From: JAFEDN01 sp963795715
Lineage (GTDB): Bacteria > Pseudomonadota > Gammaproteobacteria > Coxiellales > Coxiellaceae
Direction of reading: 5' to 3'
Assembly: GCA_963795715.1 (NCBI GenBank)
Contig: CAWCIY010000003.1
Span: forward strand, 248,001 to 312,000
Length of the DNA stretch: 64,000 nt
Every line of letters begins with the position of its first letter. Within the stretch, counting starts at the first letter, position 1. A model generated the notes under the pieces. The model was not told where the DNA came from, did no database searches, and worked only from the letters and a program-made list of their open reading frames with translations. Of the stretch, positions 52,164 to 62,210 are shown piece by piece. The translations under genes were made by a program, and so were the position numbers.

Positions 52164-55100
52164 ATGAAAAAATTTCAAAGTACCGATTTGTTAGACCCTC
52201 AAGAGAACAAATTTAACCTGGAAGATAGTTCATATTTGCGGATGAGATTAGCCTACCGAGTCCATCTAGGCCGAGTGGAAAAAAATTACCCCATTAAATT
52301 TGAACAACTTGTTTTTGGTAAACAAATAGGAGAAACAGCTTTCGGCAGAATGTATGAAGGTATTTATCGGTTAAGACCTGTCGTTATCAAACAATATCCA
52401 TCTAATGAGAAAACTAAATACACGTTTCTCAAAGAAGCCATAATCATGGCTGCTACATTCGATTTACGCGGCAGCTTCTTGCGGCTGAAGGGGATTGAGA
52501 TTGAAAAAAATGACTATTATACATTGGTAATGGAATGTAGGCATCGCGCGAATATAATGAAATATAGGCATCTCGCGGATTTAGTCCAATTTCTCAAAAA
52601 GGAGGGTCCAAAACTGAGCTGGAAGATGCGCTATCAAATCGGCGCGGATATAAGCGGGAATCTAGACCGTCTGCACCAATACGGTATTATGCATCGGGAT
52701 TTAACAAGCAACAATGTGCTAATAGACGTGGACTTTCGGGCAAATATAATAAACTTTGAGCAATCCAGTTTGAATAAACGTTTAGTTATTACACATAATG
52801 AGATTACGTTGGATGAGCGAATGGGAACGCACTCCAAACTCACAGAGGCGACCGACGTATATTCCTTAGGAAAGGTGCTTTTGCAACTGATTACTCAGGA
52901 AATTCCGATTGACAATATAGATATCCCTAACGACACGCCGGAAGCATTTAAAAACATTATTTTGGATTGTTTGAAGGAAAAACCTGATGAAAGACCCGCT
53001 GCGGCTGAAGTAGCCGAAAGATTGGAGGCTTTATGGCGTGCGGAGCCGGAAGATAAGAAACCCTCGACTTCCTCTGAACTGAAATCACTCCTATTCAACC
53101 CACCCTACCATGTGATAGAAAATTACTCCATTAATTTTGAAGACCTTACTTTTGGCGAAATAATAAGAGAAAACGCTTCTAGCACAGTGTATCAAGGGAT
53201 ATATCAGTTCGAACCTGTCACTATCAAACGATATGATCCATCTAATGAGCAAACTAAATACCAGTTTCTCAAAGAAGCCACAATCATGGCTGCCGTCCCA
53301 CCCAATTACTTCGTGCGGCTGGAGGGGATTGTGTTTGAAGAGAATGAGAATAAGAATAACTATGCATTGGTGATGGAGTCTATGCCTCGCGGGAATTTAG
53401 TCCAATTTCTCAAAAAGGAGGGCCCAAAGTTGACCTGGAAGATGCGCTATCAAATCGGCGCGGATATAAGCTATGGTCTAGACCGTCTGCACCAATTCGG
53501 GATTTTGCATCGGGATTTAACAAGCAACAATGTGCTAATAGGCGCGGGCTTACAGGCAAAAATAATGAACTTTGAGCATTCCATTGTTAACAACAGTTTA
53601 ATCGTTAGGACAAAACACTGGATTGAGATGGTGAGAGACCCGACGGAAATGCACTCCAAACTCAGAGAGGCGGCCGACGTATATTCCTTAGGAAAGGTGC
53701 TTTTGCAACTGATCACTCTGGGAATTCCGATTAACAATATAAATATCCCTAAAGACACGCCGGAAGCATTTAAAAACATTATTTTGGATTGTTTGAAAAA
53801 AAAACCTGAGGAACGACCCGCTGCGGCTGAAGTAGCCAGAAGATTGCATGCCTTATGGTATCAGGAGCCTTCTAAACTGTCAGGATTAACACTCGTATTC
53901 AGCCCATTCCGCCAGATGAAACAAAATTACCCCATTGAATTTCAATACCTTGATTATTATTGTGGACTAATAGGAAAAACTGCTTTCAGCAGAATGTTTA
54001 AAGGTATTTATCGGTCCAGTACTACTGTCACTATCAAACGATATGATCCATCTAATGAGCAAGCTAAATACACGTTTCTCAAAGAAGCCACAATCATGGC
54101 TGCCCTCTCATCCAATTTTGTTAATTACTTCGTGCGGCTGATAGGGATTGTGTTTGAAGAAAGGGATGACTATTGCGCATTGGTGATAGAGGATAGGAAT
54201 TACGAAAATTTAGTCCAATTTCTCGAAAAGAGGGGTCCAATACTGAGCTATAAGATGCGCTATCAAATCGGCGTGGATATAAGTGAGGGCCTAGCTTATC
54301 TGCACCAACACGGTATTGTACATCGGGATTTAACAAGCGACAATGTGCTAATAGACTCGCACTTTCGGGCAAAAATAAGAAACTTTGAGCAATCCAGTTT
54401 GAAAAACCCTTTATCCATTACCAATAAGGAGGTTAAGGGGGATGGGAGGGAAATACTCCCCAAACTCACAGAGGCGGCCGACGTATATTCCTTAGGAAAG
54501 GTGCTTTTGCAACTGATTACTCAGGAAATTCCGATTGACAATAGAGATATCCCTAAAGACACGCTGGAAGCATTTAAAAACATTATTTTGGATTGTGTGA
54601 AGGAAAAACCTGATGAAAGACCCGCTGCGGCTGAAGTAGCCAAAAGATTGCAGGCTTTATGGCGTGCGGAGCCGGAGGATAAGGAACCTTCGACTTCCTC
54701 TGAACTGAAATCACTCCTATTCAACCCACCCTGCCATGTGATACAAAATTACTCCATTAATTTTAAAGACCTTACTTTTGGCAAAATAATAGGAAAAAGC
54801 GTTTTTAGCATGGTGTATAAAGGTAAATATCAGTTCGAACCTGTCACTATCAAACGATATGATCGATCTAATGAGCAAACTAAATACCAGTTTCTCAAAG
54901 AAGCCACAATCATGGCTGCCGTCCCAGCCAGTTACTTCGTGCGGCTGGAGGGGATTGTGTTTGAAGAGAATAACTATGCATTGGTGATGGAGTATATGCC
55001 TCGCGGGAATTTAGTCCAATTTCTCAAAAAGGGCCCAAAGTTGACCTGGGAGAGGCGCTATCAAATCGGCGCGGACATAAGCCATGGTCTAGACTGTCTG

Positions 55101-56303
55101 CACCAATTCGGTATTTTGCATCTGGATTTAACAAGCAACAATGTGTTAATAGATTCGGACTTTCGGGCAAAAATAATAGATTTTGACGTATCCCATTTTA
55201 AAAATAGTTTTGCCTGTAAGACAGCAATACTTAAGGAAAGTGCATGGGCATGGACGGCGCCGGAAATGCGTAGGCTGAAACCCAAACCCATACCCAAACC
55301 GACAGAGGCGGCCGACGTGTATTGCTTAGGGAAGCTGCTTTGGTATCTGATCACTCAGGAAATTCTGATTGGCGATATATCTTTCCCTCAAAATACGCCG
55401 GAAGTATTTAAAACCATTATTTTGGATTGTTTGAAAAAAAAACCTAAGGAACGGCCTGCTGCGGCTGAAGTAGCCAGCAGATTGGATGTTTTATGGCGTG
55501 CGGAACAGGAGGATAAAAAACCCTCTACTTCCTCCGAACAGAAATTATCCGGGAATTCCCAGATATTGATGTGTGCTCCAAAGCCGGAGTTAAAAAGGGA
55601 AGATCAAGGTTCTCTGAACCAACTGCTGGAATTTGTTGTAGCAGGTAACCTGGTTAAAGCAGAAGAAATGCTGAAAGCTAAACCGGGAAGTTTTTTACTG
55701 TTACATCACGGTGATGTAAAGGATTTATCCGGACGAGAATTTAAGCAGGTTACGGCCTTTCAACTCGCGTTGTGGGCGGTGGATTGTCATATGTGGAGAA
55801 TGATTCAAAAATATTTGCCCAGGGAATTCCAAGTGCAACAGTGGCGGGAACTAGAAGATAAAGGCACGGAGCATGGCAAGTATTTTAATTTACAAGAAGA
55901 ATGGATTGATATAGTGGATCTCTATTTATCTAATGATGCAGCAATAGATGCAGATGAATGCTATAAGTGTATGATAGGTCTAGAAAAAGAGTTACCGGCG
56001 CACGTGATAAATGAATATTACCGACGAGATCGTTCGTTTTATCCATGCCCCTTAGAGTGGGAGAAACCCCCAGAGATAAATTCTGAAATGCATCCTCTTA
56101 GCTTCGCTGGTATTTTTGTTAGATCTAATTATAATCAGCCCACGCAGTTGGGTAAAGAGAATTTGAAGAGTATATGGAGTCATTTAACCCAAGACAAGAT
56201 AGCTCTCAAATCTTTGTGGAGGACGCGTACACAGCAATTGGAGTTACTCCAGATTGAATTTTCGGCTATCCCAAATCCAAGTCAGACATTAAATAATTCA
56301 TGA
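52164..56303 (+). CDS. Giant protein with four tandem protein-kinase-like domains
   Basis: A 1379-aa protein with AAGGGA upstream of the ATG. Four kinase-like modules of about 270 residues follow one another, each with a Gly-rich loop variant, a beta-3 lysine (K76 in VVIKQY), an alpha-C glutamate (E91 in FLKEA), a catalytic loop of tyrosine-kinase-like type, DVYSLGKVLLQLIT in helix F, and the closing DERPAAAEVAERL. The motifs are partly degenerate: modules 1-3 keep HRDLTSNN/DN (177, 449, 720) but have NFE instead of DFG (197, 469, 740), while module 4 has HLD (986) with DFD (1006). A C-terminal region of about 250 residues (LLEFVVAGNLVKAEEMLKAKPGSF...AFQLALWAVDCHMWRMIQKYLP) is probably a helical, ankyrin-like repeat domain. 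Likely a host-acting effector; kinase activity is uncertain. Confidence 0.85.
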   Translation: MKKFQSTDLLDPQENKFNLEDSSYLRMRLAYRVHLGRVEKNYPIKFEQLVFGKQIGETAFGRMYEGIYRLRPVVIKQYPSNEKTKYTFLKEAIIMAATFDLRGSFLRLKGIEIEKNDYYTLVMECRHRANIMKYRHLADLVQFLKKEGPKLSWKMRYQIGADISGNLDRLHQYGIMHRDLTSNNVLIDVDFRANIINFEQSSLNKRLVITHNEITLDERMGTHSKLTEATDVYSLGKVLLQLITQEIPIDNIDIPNDTPEAFKNIILDCLKEKPDERPAAAEVAERLEALWRAEPEDKKPSTSSELKSLLFNPPYHVIENYSINFEDLTFGEIIRENASSTVYQGIYQFEPVTIKRYDPSNEQTKYQFLKEATIMAAVPPNYFVRLEGIVFEENENKNNYALVMESMPRGNLVQFLKKEGPKLTWKMRYQIGADISYGLDRLHQFGILHRDLTSNNVLIGAGLQAKIMNFEHSIVNNSLIVRTKHWIEMVRDPTEMHSKLREAADVYSLGKVLLQLITLGIPINNINIPKDTPEAFKNIILDCLKKKPEERPAAAEVARRLHALWYQEPSKLSGLTLVFSPFRQMKQNYPIEFQYLDYYCGLIGKTAFSRMFKGIYRSSTTVTIKRYDPSNEQAKYTFLKEATIMAALSSNFVNYFVRLIGIVFEERDDYCALVIEDRNYENLVQFLEKRGPILSYKMRYQIGVDISEGLAYLHQHGIVHRDLTSDNVLIDSHFRAKIRNFEQSSLKNPLSITNKEVKGDGREILPKLTEAADVYSLGKVLLQLITQEIPIDNRDIPKDTLEAFKNIILDCVKEKPDERPAAAEVAKRLQALWRAEPEDKEPSTSSELKSLLFNPPCHVIQNYSINFKDLTFGKIIGKSVFSMVYKGKYQFEPVTIKRYDRSNEQTKYQFLKEATIMAAVPASYFVRLEGIVFEENNYALVMEYMPRGNLVQFLKKGPKLTWERRYQIGADISHGLDCLHQFGILHLDLTSNNVLIDSDFRAKIIDFDVSHFKNSFACKTAILKESAWAWTAPEMRRLKPKPIPKPTEAADVYCLGKLLWYLITQEILIGDISFPQNTPEVFKTIILDCLKKKPKERPAAAEVASRLDVLWRAEQEDKKPSTSSEQKLSGNSQILMCAPKPELKREDQGSLNQLLEFVVAGNLVKAEEMLKAKPGSFLLLHHGDVKDLSGREFKQVTAFQLALWAVDCHMWRMIQKYLPREFQVQQWRELEDKGTEHGKYFNLQEEWIDIVDLYLSNDAAIDADECYKCMIGLEKELPAHVINEYYRRDRSFYPCPLEWEKPPEINSEMHPLSFAGIFVRSNYNQPTQLGKENLKSIWSHLTQDKIALKSLWRTRTQQLELLQIEFSAIPNPSQTLNNS

Positions 56304-56354
56304 GGAACCTGTATTGATCAGTATTTAACCATGTCAACGCAAAGTTAAAATGTC

Positions 56355-56382
56355 CAGCAATTCGCTAGCGCGGGAATTGCTG
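56355..56382. repeat. Hairpin of the dispersed CAGCAATTC family
   Basis: Perfect 9-bp arms, CAGCAATTC and GAATTGCTG, around GCTAGCGCGG. Related strings occur at about 42609 and 49955-49975, and a diverged one at 52041. No T tract follows. Confidence 0.6.
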
Positions 56383-56580
56383 CGTAGTTATCAGCAGTTC
56401 TCGGCGAATTCTAAGTCATTGAATTATTGAATCAGGCAATCGCTTTTAAAAAATAATCTTCGTACAATACATCCTTTGCTATCTGTCTTGTGAATGGGAT
56501 CGGTTTTAATTACACTGAAAAAAAATATATTCATAGAGCGCAAAAATTTTCAAAAATTATTTGAATAAGGGAAGTCAGAG

Positions 56581-56952
56581 ATGAAAAAATTTCAAAATAA
56601 TCCCGGTTTGTTAACCACTCAAGAGGACAAAGTTAATCAAAAAGACAGTTTATCCCAACTAATGAAATTATACCCAGGCCTAGCCGGTTCAGAACGACCC
56701 CCTGCGGCTGAAGCGGAGCCGGAGGGTAAGAAACCCTCGGCTTCCTCGATGAAAAATTTGAACAAATTTAACCTGGAAGATAGTTCATATTTGCGGATGA
56801 AATTAGCCTACCAAGTCAATCTACGCCGAGTGGAAAAAAATTACCCCATTAAATTTGAACACCTTATTTTTGGTAAACAAATAGGAGAAACTGCTTTCGG
56901 CAGAATGTATGAAGGTATTTATCGGTTAAGAACTGTCGTTATCAAACGATAA
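56581..56952 (+). pseudogene. Second four-kinase gene, part before the in-frame stop
   Basis: Start and ribosome binding site equal those of the first gene. The N-terminus differs by an extra segment (QLMKLYPGLAGSERPPAAEAEPEGKKPSASS) that looks like a copy of the inter-module linker ERPAAAEV...AEPEDKKPSTSS, so it arose by internal recombination. The frame ends at TAA 56950-56952, inside the beta-3 strand of module 1 (VVIKR-stop-YPSNEQ). The first gene has CAA-TAT here against CGA-TAA-TAT, so a three-base insertion created the stop without changing the frame. Confidence 0.8.
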
Positions 56953-57003
56953 TATCCATCTAATGAGCAAACTAAATACACGTTTCTCAAAGAAGCCATA
57001 ATC

Positions 57004-60000
57004 ATGGCTGCTACATTCGATTTACGCGGCAGCTTCTTGCGGCTGAAGGGGATTGAGATTGAAAAAAATGACTATTATACATTGGTAATGGAATGTAGGC
57101 ATCGCGCGAATATAATGAAATATAGGCATCTCGCGGATTTAGTCCAATTTCTCAAAAAGGAGGGTCCAAAACTGAGCTGGAAGATGCGCTATCAAATCGG
57201 CGCGGATATAAGCGGGAATCTAGACCGTCTGCACCAATACGGTATTATGCATCGGGATTTAACAAGCAACAATGTGCTAATAGACGTGGACTTTCGGGCA
57301 AATATAATAAACTTTGAGCAATCCAGTTTGAATAAACGTTTAGTCATTACACATAAGGGGATTAAGTTGGAAGAGGAAATGGGAACGTACTCCAAATTCA
57401 CAGAGGCAACCGACGTATATTCCTTAGGAAAGGTGCTTTTGCAACTGATTACTCAGGAAATTCCGATTGACAATATAGATATCCCTAACGACACGCCGGA
57501 AGCATTTAAAAACATTATTTTGGATTGTTTGAAGGAAAAATCTGATGAAAGACCCGCTGCGGCTAAAGTAGCCGAAAGATTGCAGGCTTTATGGCGTGCG
57601 GAGCCGGAAGATAAGGAACCCTCGACTTCCTCTGAACTGAAATCACTCCTATTCAACCCACCCGACCATGTGATAGAAAATTACTCCATTAATTTTAAAG
57701 ACCTTACTTTTGGCGAAATAATAAGAGAAAACGCTTCTAGCACAGTGTATCAAGGGATATATCAGTTCGAACCTGTCACTATCAAACGATATGATCTATC
57801 TAATGAGCAAACTAAATACCAGTTTCTCAAAGAAGCCACAATCATGGCTGCCGTTCCACCCAGTTACTTCGTGCGGCTGGAGGGGATTGTGTTTGAAAAG
57901 AATAACTATGCATTGGTGATGGAGTCTATGCCTCGCGGGAATTTAGTCCAATTTCTCAAAAAGGAGGGCCCAAAGTTGACCTGGAAGATGCGCTATCAAA
58001 TCGCCGCGGATATAAGCCATGGCCTAGAGCGTCTGCACCAATTTGGGATTTTGCATCGGGATTTAACAAGCAACAATGTGCTAATAGGCGCGGGCTTACA
58101 GGCAAAAATAATGAACTTTGAGCATTCCATTGTTAACAACAGTTTAATCGTTAGGACAAAACACTGGATTGAGATGGTGAGAGACCCGGCGGAAATGCAC
58201 TCCAAACTCAGAGAGGCGGCCGACGTATATTCCTTAGGAAAGGTGCTTTTGCAACTGATCACTCAGGAAATTCCGATTAACAATATAGATATCCCTAAAG
58301 ACACGCCGGAAGCATTTAAAAACATTATTTTAGAATGTTTGAAAAAAAACCCTGAGGAACGACCCACTGCGGCTGAAGTAGCCAGAAGATTGCATGCCTT
58401 ATGGTATCAGGAGCCTTCTAAACTGTCAGGATTAACACTCGTATTCAGCCCATTCCGCCTGATGAAACAAAATTATCCCATTGAATTTCAAAACCTTTAT
58501 TATTGTGAACGAATAGGAAAAACTGCTTTCAGCACAATGTTTAAAGGTATTTATCGGCCCAGAACTGTCGCTATCAAACGATATGATCCACGTGATGAGC
58601 AAGCTAAATACACGTTTTTCAAAGAAGCCGCAATCATGGCTGCCCTCTCATCCAATTTTGTTGATTACTTTGTGCAGCTGATAGGGATTGTATTTGAAGA
58701 AAGAGATAACTATTGCGCATTGGTGATAGAGGATAGGGGTTACGAAAATTTAGTCCAATTTCTCAAAAAGAAGGGTCCAAAACTGAGCTATAAGATGCGC
58801 TATCAAATCGGCGTGGATATAAGTGAGGGCCTAGCCTATCTGCACCAACACAGTATTATGCATCGGGATTTAACAAGTGACAATGTGCTAATAGACTCGC
58901 ACTTTCGGGCAAAAATAAGAAACTTTGAGCAATCCAGTTTGAAAAACCCTTTATCCATTACCAATAAGGAGGTTAAGGGGGATGGGAGGGAAATACTCCC
59001 CAAACTCACAGAGGCGGCCGACGTATATTCCTTAGGAAAGGTGCTTTTGCAACTGATTACTCAGGAAATTCCGATTGACAATAGAGATATCCCTAAAGAC
59101 ACGCTGGAAGCATTTAAAAACATTATTTTGGATTGTGTGAAGGAAAAACCTGATGAAAGACCCGCTGCGGCTGAAGTAGCCAAAAGATTGCAGGCTTTAT
59201 GGCGTGCGGAGCCGGAGGATAAGGAACCTTCGACTTCCTCTGAACTGAAATCACTCCTATTCAACCCACCCTGCCATGTGATACAAAATTACTCCATTAA
59301 TTTTAAAGACCTTATTTTTGACGAAAAAATAAAAGAAAACGTTTGCACAGTGTATCAAGGGACATGTCAGTCCAAAGCTGTCGCTATCAAACAATATGAT
59401 CCATCTAATGAGCAAACTAAATACCAGTTTCTCAAAGAAGCCACAATCATGGCTGCCGTTCCAGCCAGTTACTTCGTGCGGCTGGAGGGGATTGTGTTTG
59501 AAGAGAATGAGAATAACTATGCATTGGTGATGGAGTATATGCCTCGCGGAGATTTAGTCCAATTTCTCCAAAAGGAGGGCCCAGAGTTGACCTGGAAGAG
59601 GCGCTATCAAATCGGCGCGGACATAAGCCATGGTCTAGACTGTCTGCACCAATTCGGTATTTTGCATCTGGATTTAACAAGCAACAATGTGCTAATAGAT
59701 TCGGACTTTCGGGCAAAAATAATAGATTTTGACGTATCCCATTTTAAAAACAGTTTTGCCTGTAAGACAGCAATACCTAAGGGAAGGGTATCAACGGCGC
59801 CGGAACTGCTTGGGCTGAAACCCAAATCCATACCCACAGAGGCGGCCGACGTGTATTCCTTAGGGAAGGTGCTTTGGTCTCTGATCACTCAGAAAATTCT
59901 GATTGACGATATATCTTTCCCTCAAAATACGCCGGAAGTATTTAAAAAAATTATTTTGGATTGTTTGAAAGAAAAACCTGAGGAACGGCCTGCTGCGGCT

Positions 60001-60834
60001 GAAGTAGCCAGCAGATTGGATGTTTTATGGCGTGCGGAACAGGAGGATAAAAAACCCTCTACTTCCTCCGAACAGAAATTATCCGGGAATTCCCAGATAT
60101 TGATGTGTGCTCCAAAGCCGGAGTTAAAAAGCGGAGATCAAAATGCGCTGAATCAACTGCTGCAATTTGTTGTAGCAGGTAACCTGGTTAAAGCAGAAGA
60201 AATGCTGAAAGCTAAACCGGGAAGTTTTTTACTGTTACATCACGGTGATGTAAAGGATTTATCCGGACGAGAATTTAAGCAGGTTACGGCCTTTCAACTC
60301 GCGTTGTGGGCGGTGGATTGTCATATGTGGAGAATGATTCAAAAATATTTGCCCAGGGAATTCCAAGTGCAACAGTGGCGGGAACTAGAAGATAAAGGCA
60401 CGAAGCATGGCCACTATTTTAATTTACAAGATTGGATTAATATGGTGGGTTTCTATTTATCTAAAGATAAATATAAAAACTATCTAGAAGAATTAGAGCC
60501 GTTGATAGGTCTACAAAAATGGTTACCGGCGCACGTGATAAATGAATATTACCGACGAGATCGGTCGTTTTTTCCATGCCCCTTAGAGTGGGAGAGACCC
60601 CCAGAGATAAATTCTGAAATGCGTCCTCTTAGCTTCGCTGGTGTTTTTGTTAGATCTAATTATAATCAGCCCACGAAGTTGGGTGAAGAGAATTTGGAGA
60701 GTATATGGATTCATTTAACCCAAGACAAGATAGCTCTCGAATCTTTGTGGGGGACGCGTACACAGCAATTGGAGTTACTCCAGATTGAATTTTCGGCTAT
60801 CCCAAATCAAAGTCAGACATTAAATAATTCATGA
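57004..60834 (+). CDS. Second four-kinase gene, part after the in-frame stop
   Basis: In the same frame as 56581-56952, and nearly the same in sequence as the first gene. It contains the rest of module 1 (lacking the Gly loop and beta-3 lysine), modules 2-4, and the C-terminal domain (1276 aa). Motif states repeat those of the first gene: HRDLTSNN/DN with NFE in modules 1-3, HLD with DFD in module 4. The ATG at 57004 has no ribosome binding site, so expression would need readthrough of the TAA or fortuitous initiation. The body of the frame has stayed open, which argues that the stop is recent or an error. Module 4 and the C-terminal domain show the most amino-acid changes against copy 1. Confidence 0.75.
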   Translation: MAATFDLRGSFLRLKGIEIEKNDYYTLVMECRHRANIMKYRHLADLVQFLKKEGPKLSWKMRYQIGADISGNLDRLHQYGIMHRDLTSNNVLIDVDFRANIINFEQSSLNKRLVITHKGIKLEEEMGTYSKFTEATDVYSLGKVLLQLITQEIPIDNIDIPNDTPEAFKNIILDCLKEKSDERPAAAKVAERLQALWRAEPEDKEPSTSSELKSLLFNPPDHVIENYSINFKDLTFGEIIRENASSTVYQGIYQFEPVTIKRYDLSNEQTKYQFLKEATIMAAVPPSYFVRLEGIVFEKNNYALVMESMPRGNLVQFLKKEGPKLTWKMRYQIAADISHGLERLHQFGILHRDLTSNNVLIGAGLQAKIMNFEHSIVNNSLIVRTKHWIEMVRDPAEMHSKLREAADVYSLGKVLLQLITQEIPINNIDIPKDTPEAFKNIILECLKKNPEERPTAAEVARRLHALWYQEPSKLSGLTLVFSPFRLMKQNYPIEFQNLYYCERIGKTAFSTMFKGIYRPRTVAIKRYDPRDEQAKYTFFKEAAIMAALSSNFVDYFVQLIGIVFEERDNYCALVIEDRGYENLVQFLKKKGPKLSYKMRYQIGVDISEGLAYLHQHSIMHRDLTSDNVLIDSHFRAKIRNFEQSSLKNPLSITNKEVKGDGREILPKLTEAADVYSLGKVLLQLITQEIPIDNRDIPKDTLEAFKNIILDCVKEKPDERPAAAEVAKRLQALWRAEPEDKEPSTSSELKSLLFNPPCHVIQNYSINFKDLIFDEKIKENVCTVYQGTCQSKAVAIKQYDPSNEQTKYQFLKEATIMAAVPASYFVRLEGIVFEENENNYALVMEYMPRGDLVQFLQKEGPELTWKRRYQIGADISHGLDCLHQFGILHLDLTSNNVLIDSDFRAKIIDFDVSHFKNSFACKTAIPKGRVSTAPELLGLKPKSIPTEAADVYSLGKVLWSLITQKILIDDISFPQNTPEVFKKIILDCLKEKPEERPAAAEVASRLDVLWRAEQEDKKPSTSSEQKLSGNSQILMCAPKPELKSGDQNALNQLLQFVVAGNLVKAEEMLKAKPGSFLLLHHGDVKDLSGREFKQVTAFQLALWAVDCHMWRMIQKYLPREFQVQQWRELEDKGTKHGHYFNLQDWINMVGFYLSKDKYKNYLEELEPLIGLQKWLPAHVINEYYRRDRSFFPCPLEWERPPEINSEMRPLSFAGVFVRSNYNQPTKLGEENLESIWIHLTQDKIALESLWGTRTQQLELLQIEFSAIPNQSQTLNNS

Positions 60835-61103
60835 GGAACCTGTATTGATCAGTATTTAACCATGTTAACGCAAAGTTAAACCTAAGGGTAATACAAGAGA
60901 TCATCAGCTATTCAATCCAGGGTTGCAACCAGAGTTCCGGAGCCAGGCCCTTCGGCCTAAACTTGCCTTAAATTTCATATATATCACTTAGTTTCAGTAT
61001 ATATTATAATTTTTATTTAAAAAAAATATAATAATTTAATATTAAATTAATAATTTCATGGGATCATAAGTTACAAGTAAGTAAAAATAGCGGTAAGTAG
61101 TAT

Positions 61104-62210
61104 ATGAGAGAAGAAAAAAAAGATTCCCATGAAGTCACTACACACGCCTTTCTTAAAGAGATACTAACCACTTCAAATAAGTCTGAACCTAAATCCAAAG
61201 TGATATTAATTGGAGAAAACCATGGCGCTTCACAAATTCGTGAAATACTGATATCACAATTTAAACTTTTAAAAGAACAAGGCTGTACAATTATGTTGGA
61301 AGGAGTACCTAATTCCTTTAACAAACTACTAGCAGACATTGCCAAAACCGGTAAGATTAGAATTGGTCAACGTCAGACATTGCTTGATAAATCTAAATTC
61401 ATAGTCTTTGCTGATTTTATTTTTATTACACTCGCGGCGAAGTATAATATCCCTGTCATAGGGTGTGAAACACACGAAACAGATCCACGTTTACCTCAGC
61501 CAACTACGATATTAAGTTTTTTCTCACCTTCTAGCCCTAACATTAGTGACGAAAAATTCAATGAATTTGTAATGCAACATCGAAATATGGCCGGTAATAT
61601 CTCTTGGGGATCCCAATTAAAAACATTCAGCACACAAAATAATAGACCGATTATATTTATCGGTGGTAGAGAACATATTGTGGGTACAAAAGAAGGTACT
61701 ACAAGTATGCAAACTATTGTGGGTGAAAATACAGTCAGTATTACTCACAACGTACATCTATTCAAACAAACACAAATCAAAGAAAAAGTAGCTTTTCAGG
61801 CTGTCGATGATAAAGACTGTCAAGGAATATTTGATTATGCATTAAACGCCCATAAATCTGAAGTCGCTAAAGAAAGATCAAAAGAGTTGTCAGATGATCC
61901 TAAAGAGCTAACTAATGTAGTAGTTAATCAAATCACATATCTCTTACTCAGTTTTAAGAATGATCAAAGTTATATAGAGACTTTAAAGAAAAAAAATGTA
62001 GAAACCAATTTATCAAAGCTTATTGAATTATTTCCTGCTAGCGAAATAGAACAAGAATTTATAAAAAAAGCTATTTATACAAATCTAACGCATCCAAGCG
62101 CTGAGCAAATGATTGGCTCAAACATTGATGTTCTCCACGACATGTTACATAGCATTATCGATCCAATGCTCCAAGAAAAATTATGGAACTTAACTACTTT
62201 TTCTAGTTGA
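61104..62210 (+). CDS. TIKI/TraB/PMT-C2-like domain protein
   Basis: A 368-aa protein. Residues 30-195 show the motif set of the haem-uptake/TIKI/erythromycin-esterase-like fold: VILIGENHGASQ (E39, H40), IMLEGVPN (E66), VIGCETHETD (E122, H124) and IIFIGGREHIVG (H191). In this superfamily such GExH and GxxH residues line a metal-dependent or esterase-like active site, and related domains occur in toxins such as the Pasteurella toxin C2 domain. No signal peptide, which fits a cytosolic toxin or effector. The rest of the protein is helical and charged. No strong ribosome binding site is visible. Function not known. Confidence 0.6.
   Translation: MREEKKDSHEVTTHAFLKEILTTSNKSEPKSKVILIGENHGASQIREILISQFKLLKEQGCTIMLEGVPNSFNKLLADIAKTGKIRIGQRQTLLDKSKFIVFADFIFITLAAKYNIPVIGCETHETDPRLPQPTTILSFFSPSSPNISDEKFNEFVMQHRNMAGNISWGSQLKTFSTQNNRPIIFIGGREHIVGTKEGTTSMQTIVGENTVSITHNVHLFKQTQIKEKVAFQAVDDKDCQGIFDYALNAHKSEVAKERSKELSDDPKELTNVVVNQITYLLLSFKNDQSYIETLKKKNVETNLSKLIELFPASEIEQEFIKKAIYTNLTHPSAEQMIGSNIDVLHDMLHSIIDPMLQEKLWNLTTFSS

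Larger units (their letters stand above)
52075..60882 (+). repeat. Tandem duplication of a 4.4-kb kinase-gene unit
   Basis: The sequence TGCTATCTGTCTTGTGAATG starts both units (52075 and 56477). The segment after each stop codon (GAGGAACCTGTATTGATCAG...) is also shared. Coding regions match closely throughout, with scattered differences and short indels, so the pair arose by duplication of gene plus promoter. Confidence 0.9.

Noticed and set aside
53471..53779. Recurring minus-strand frames of 60-100 codons within the kinase genes
   Set aside because: They recur at the same place in each kinase module and are mirror images of the conserved coding strand.
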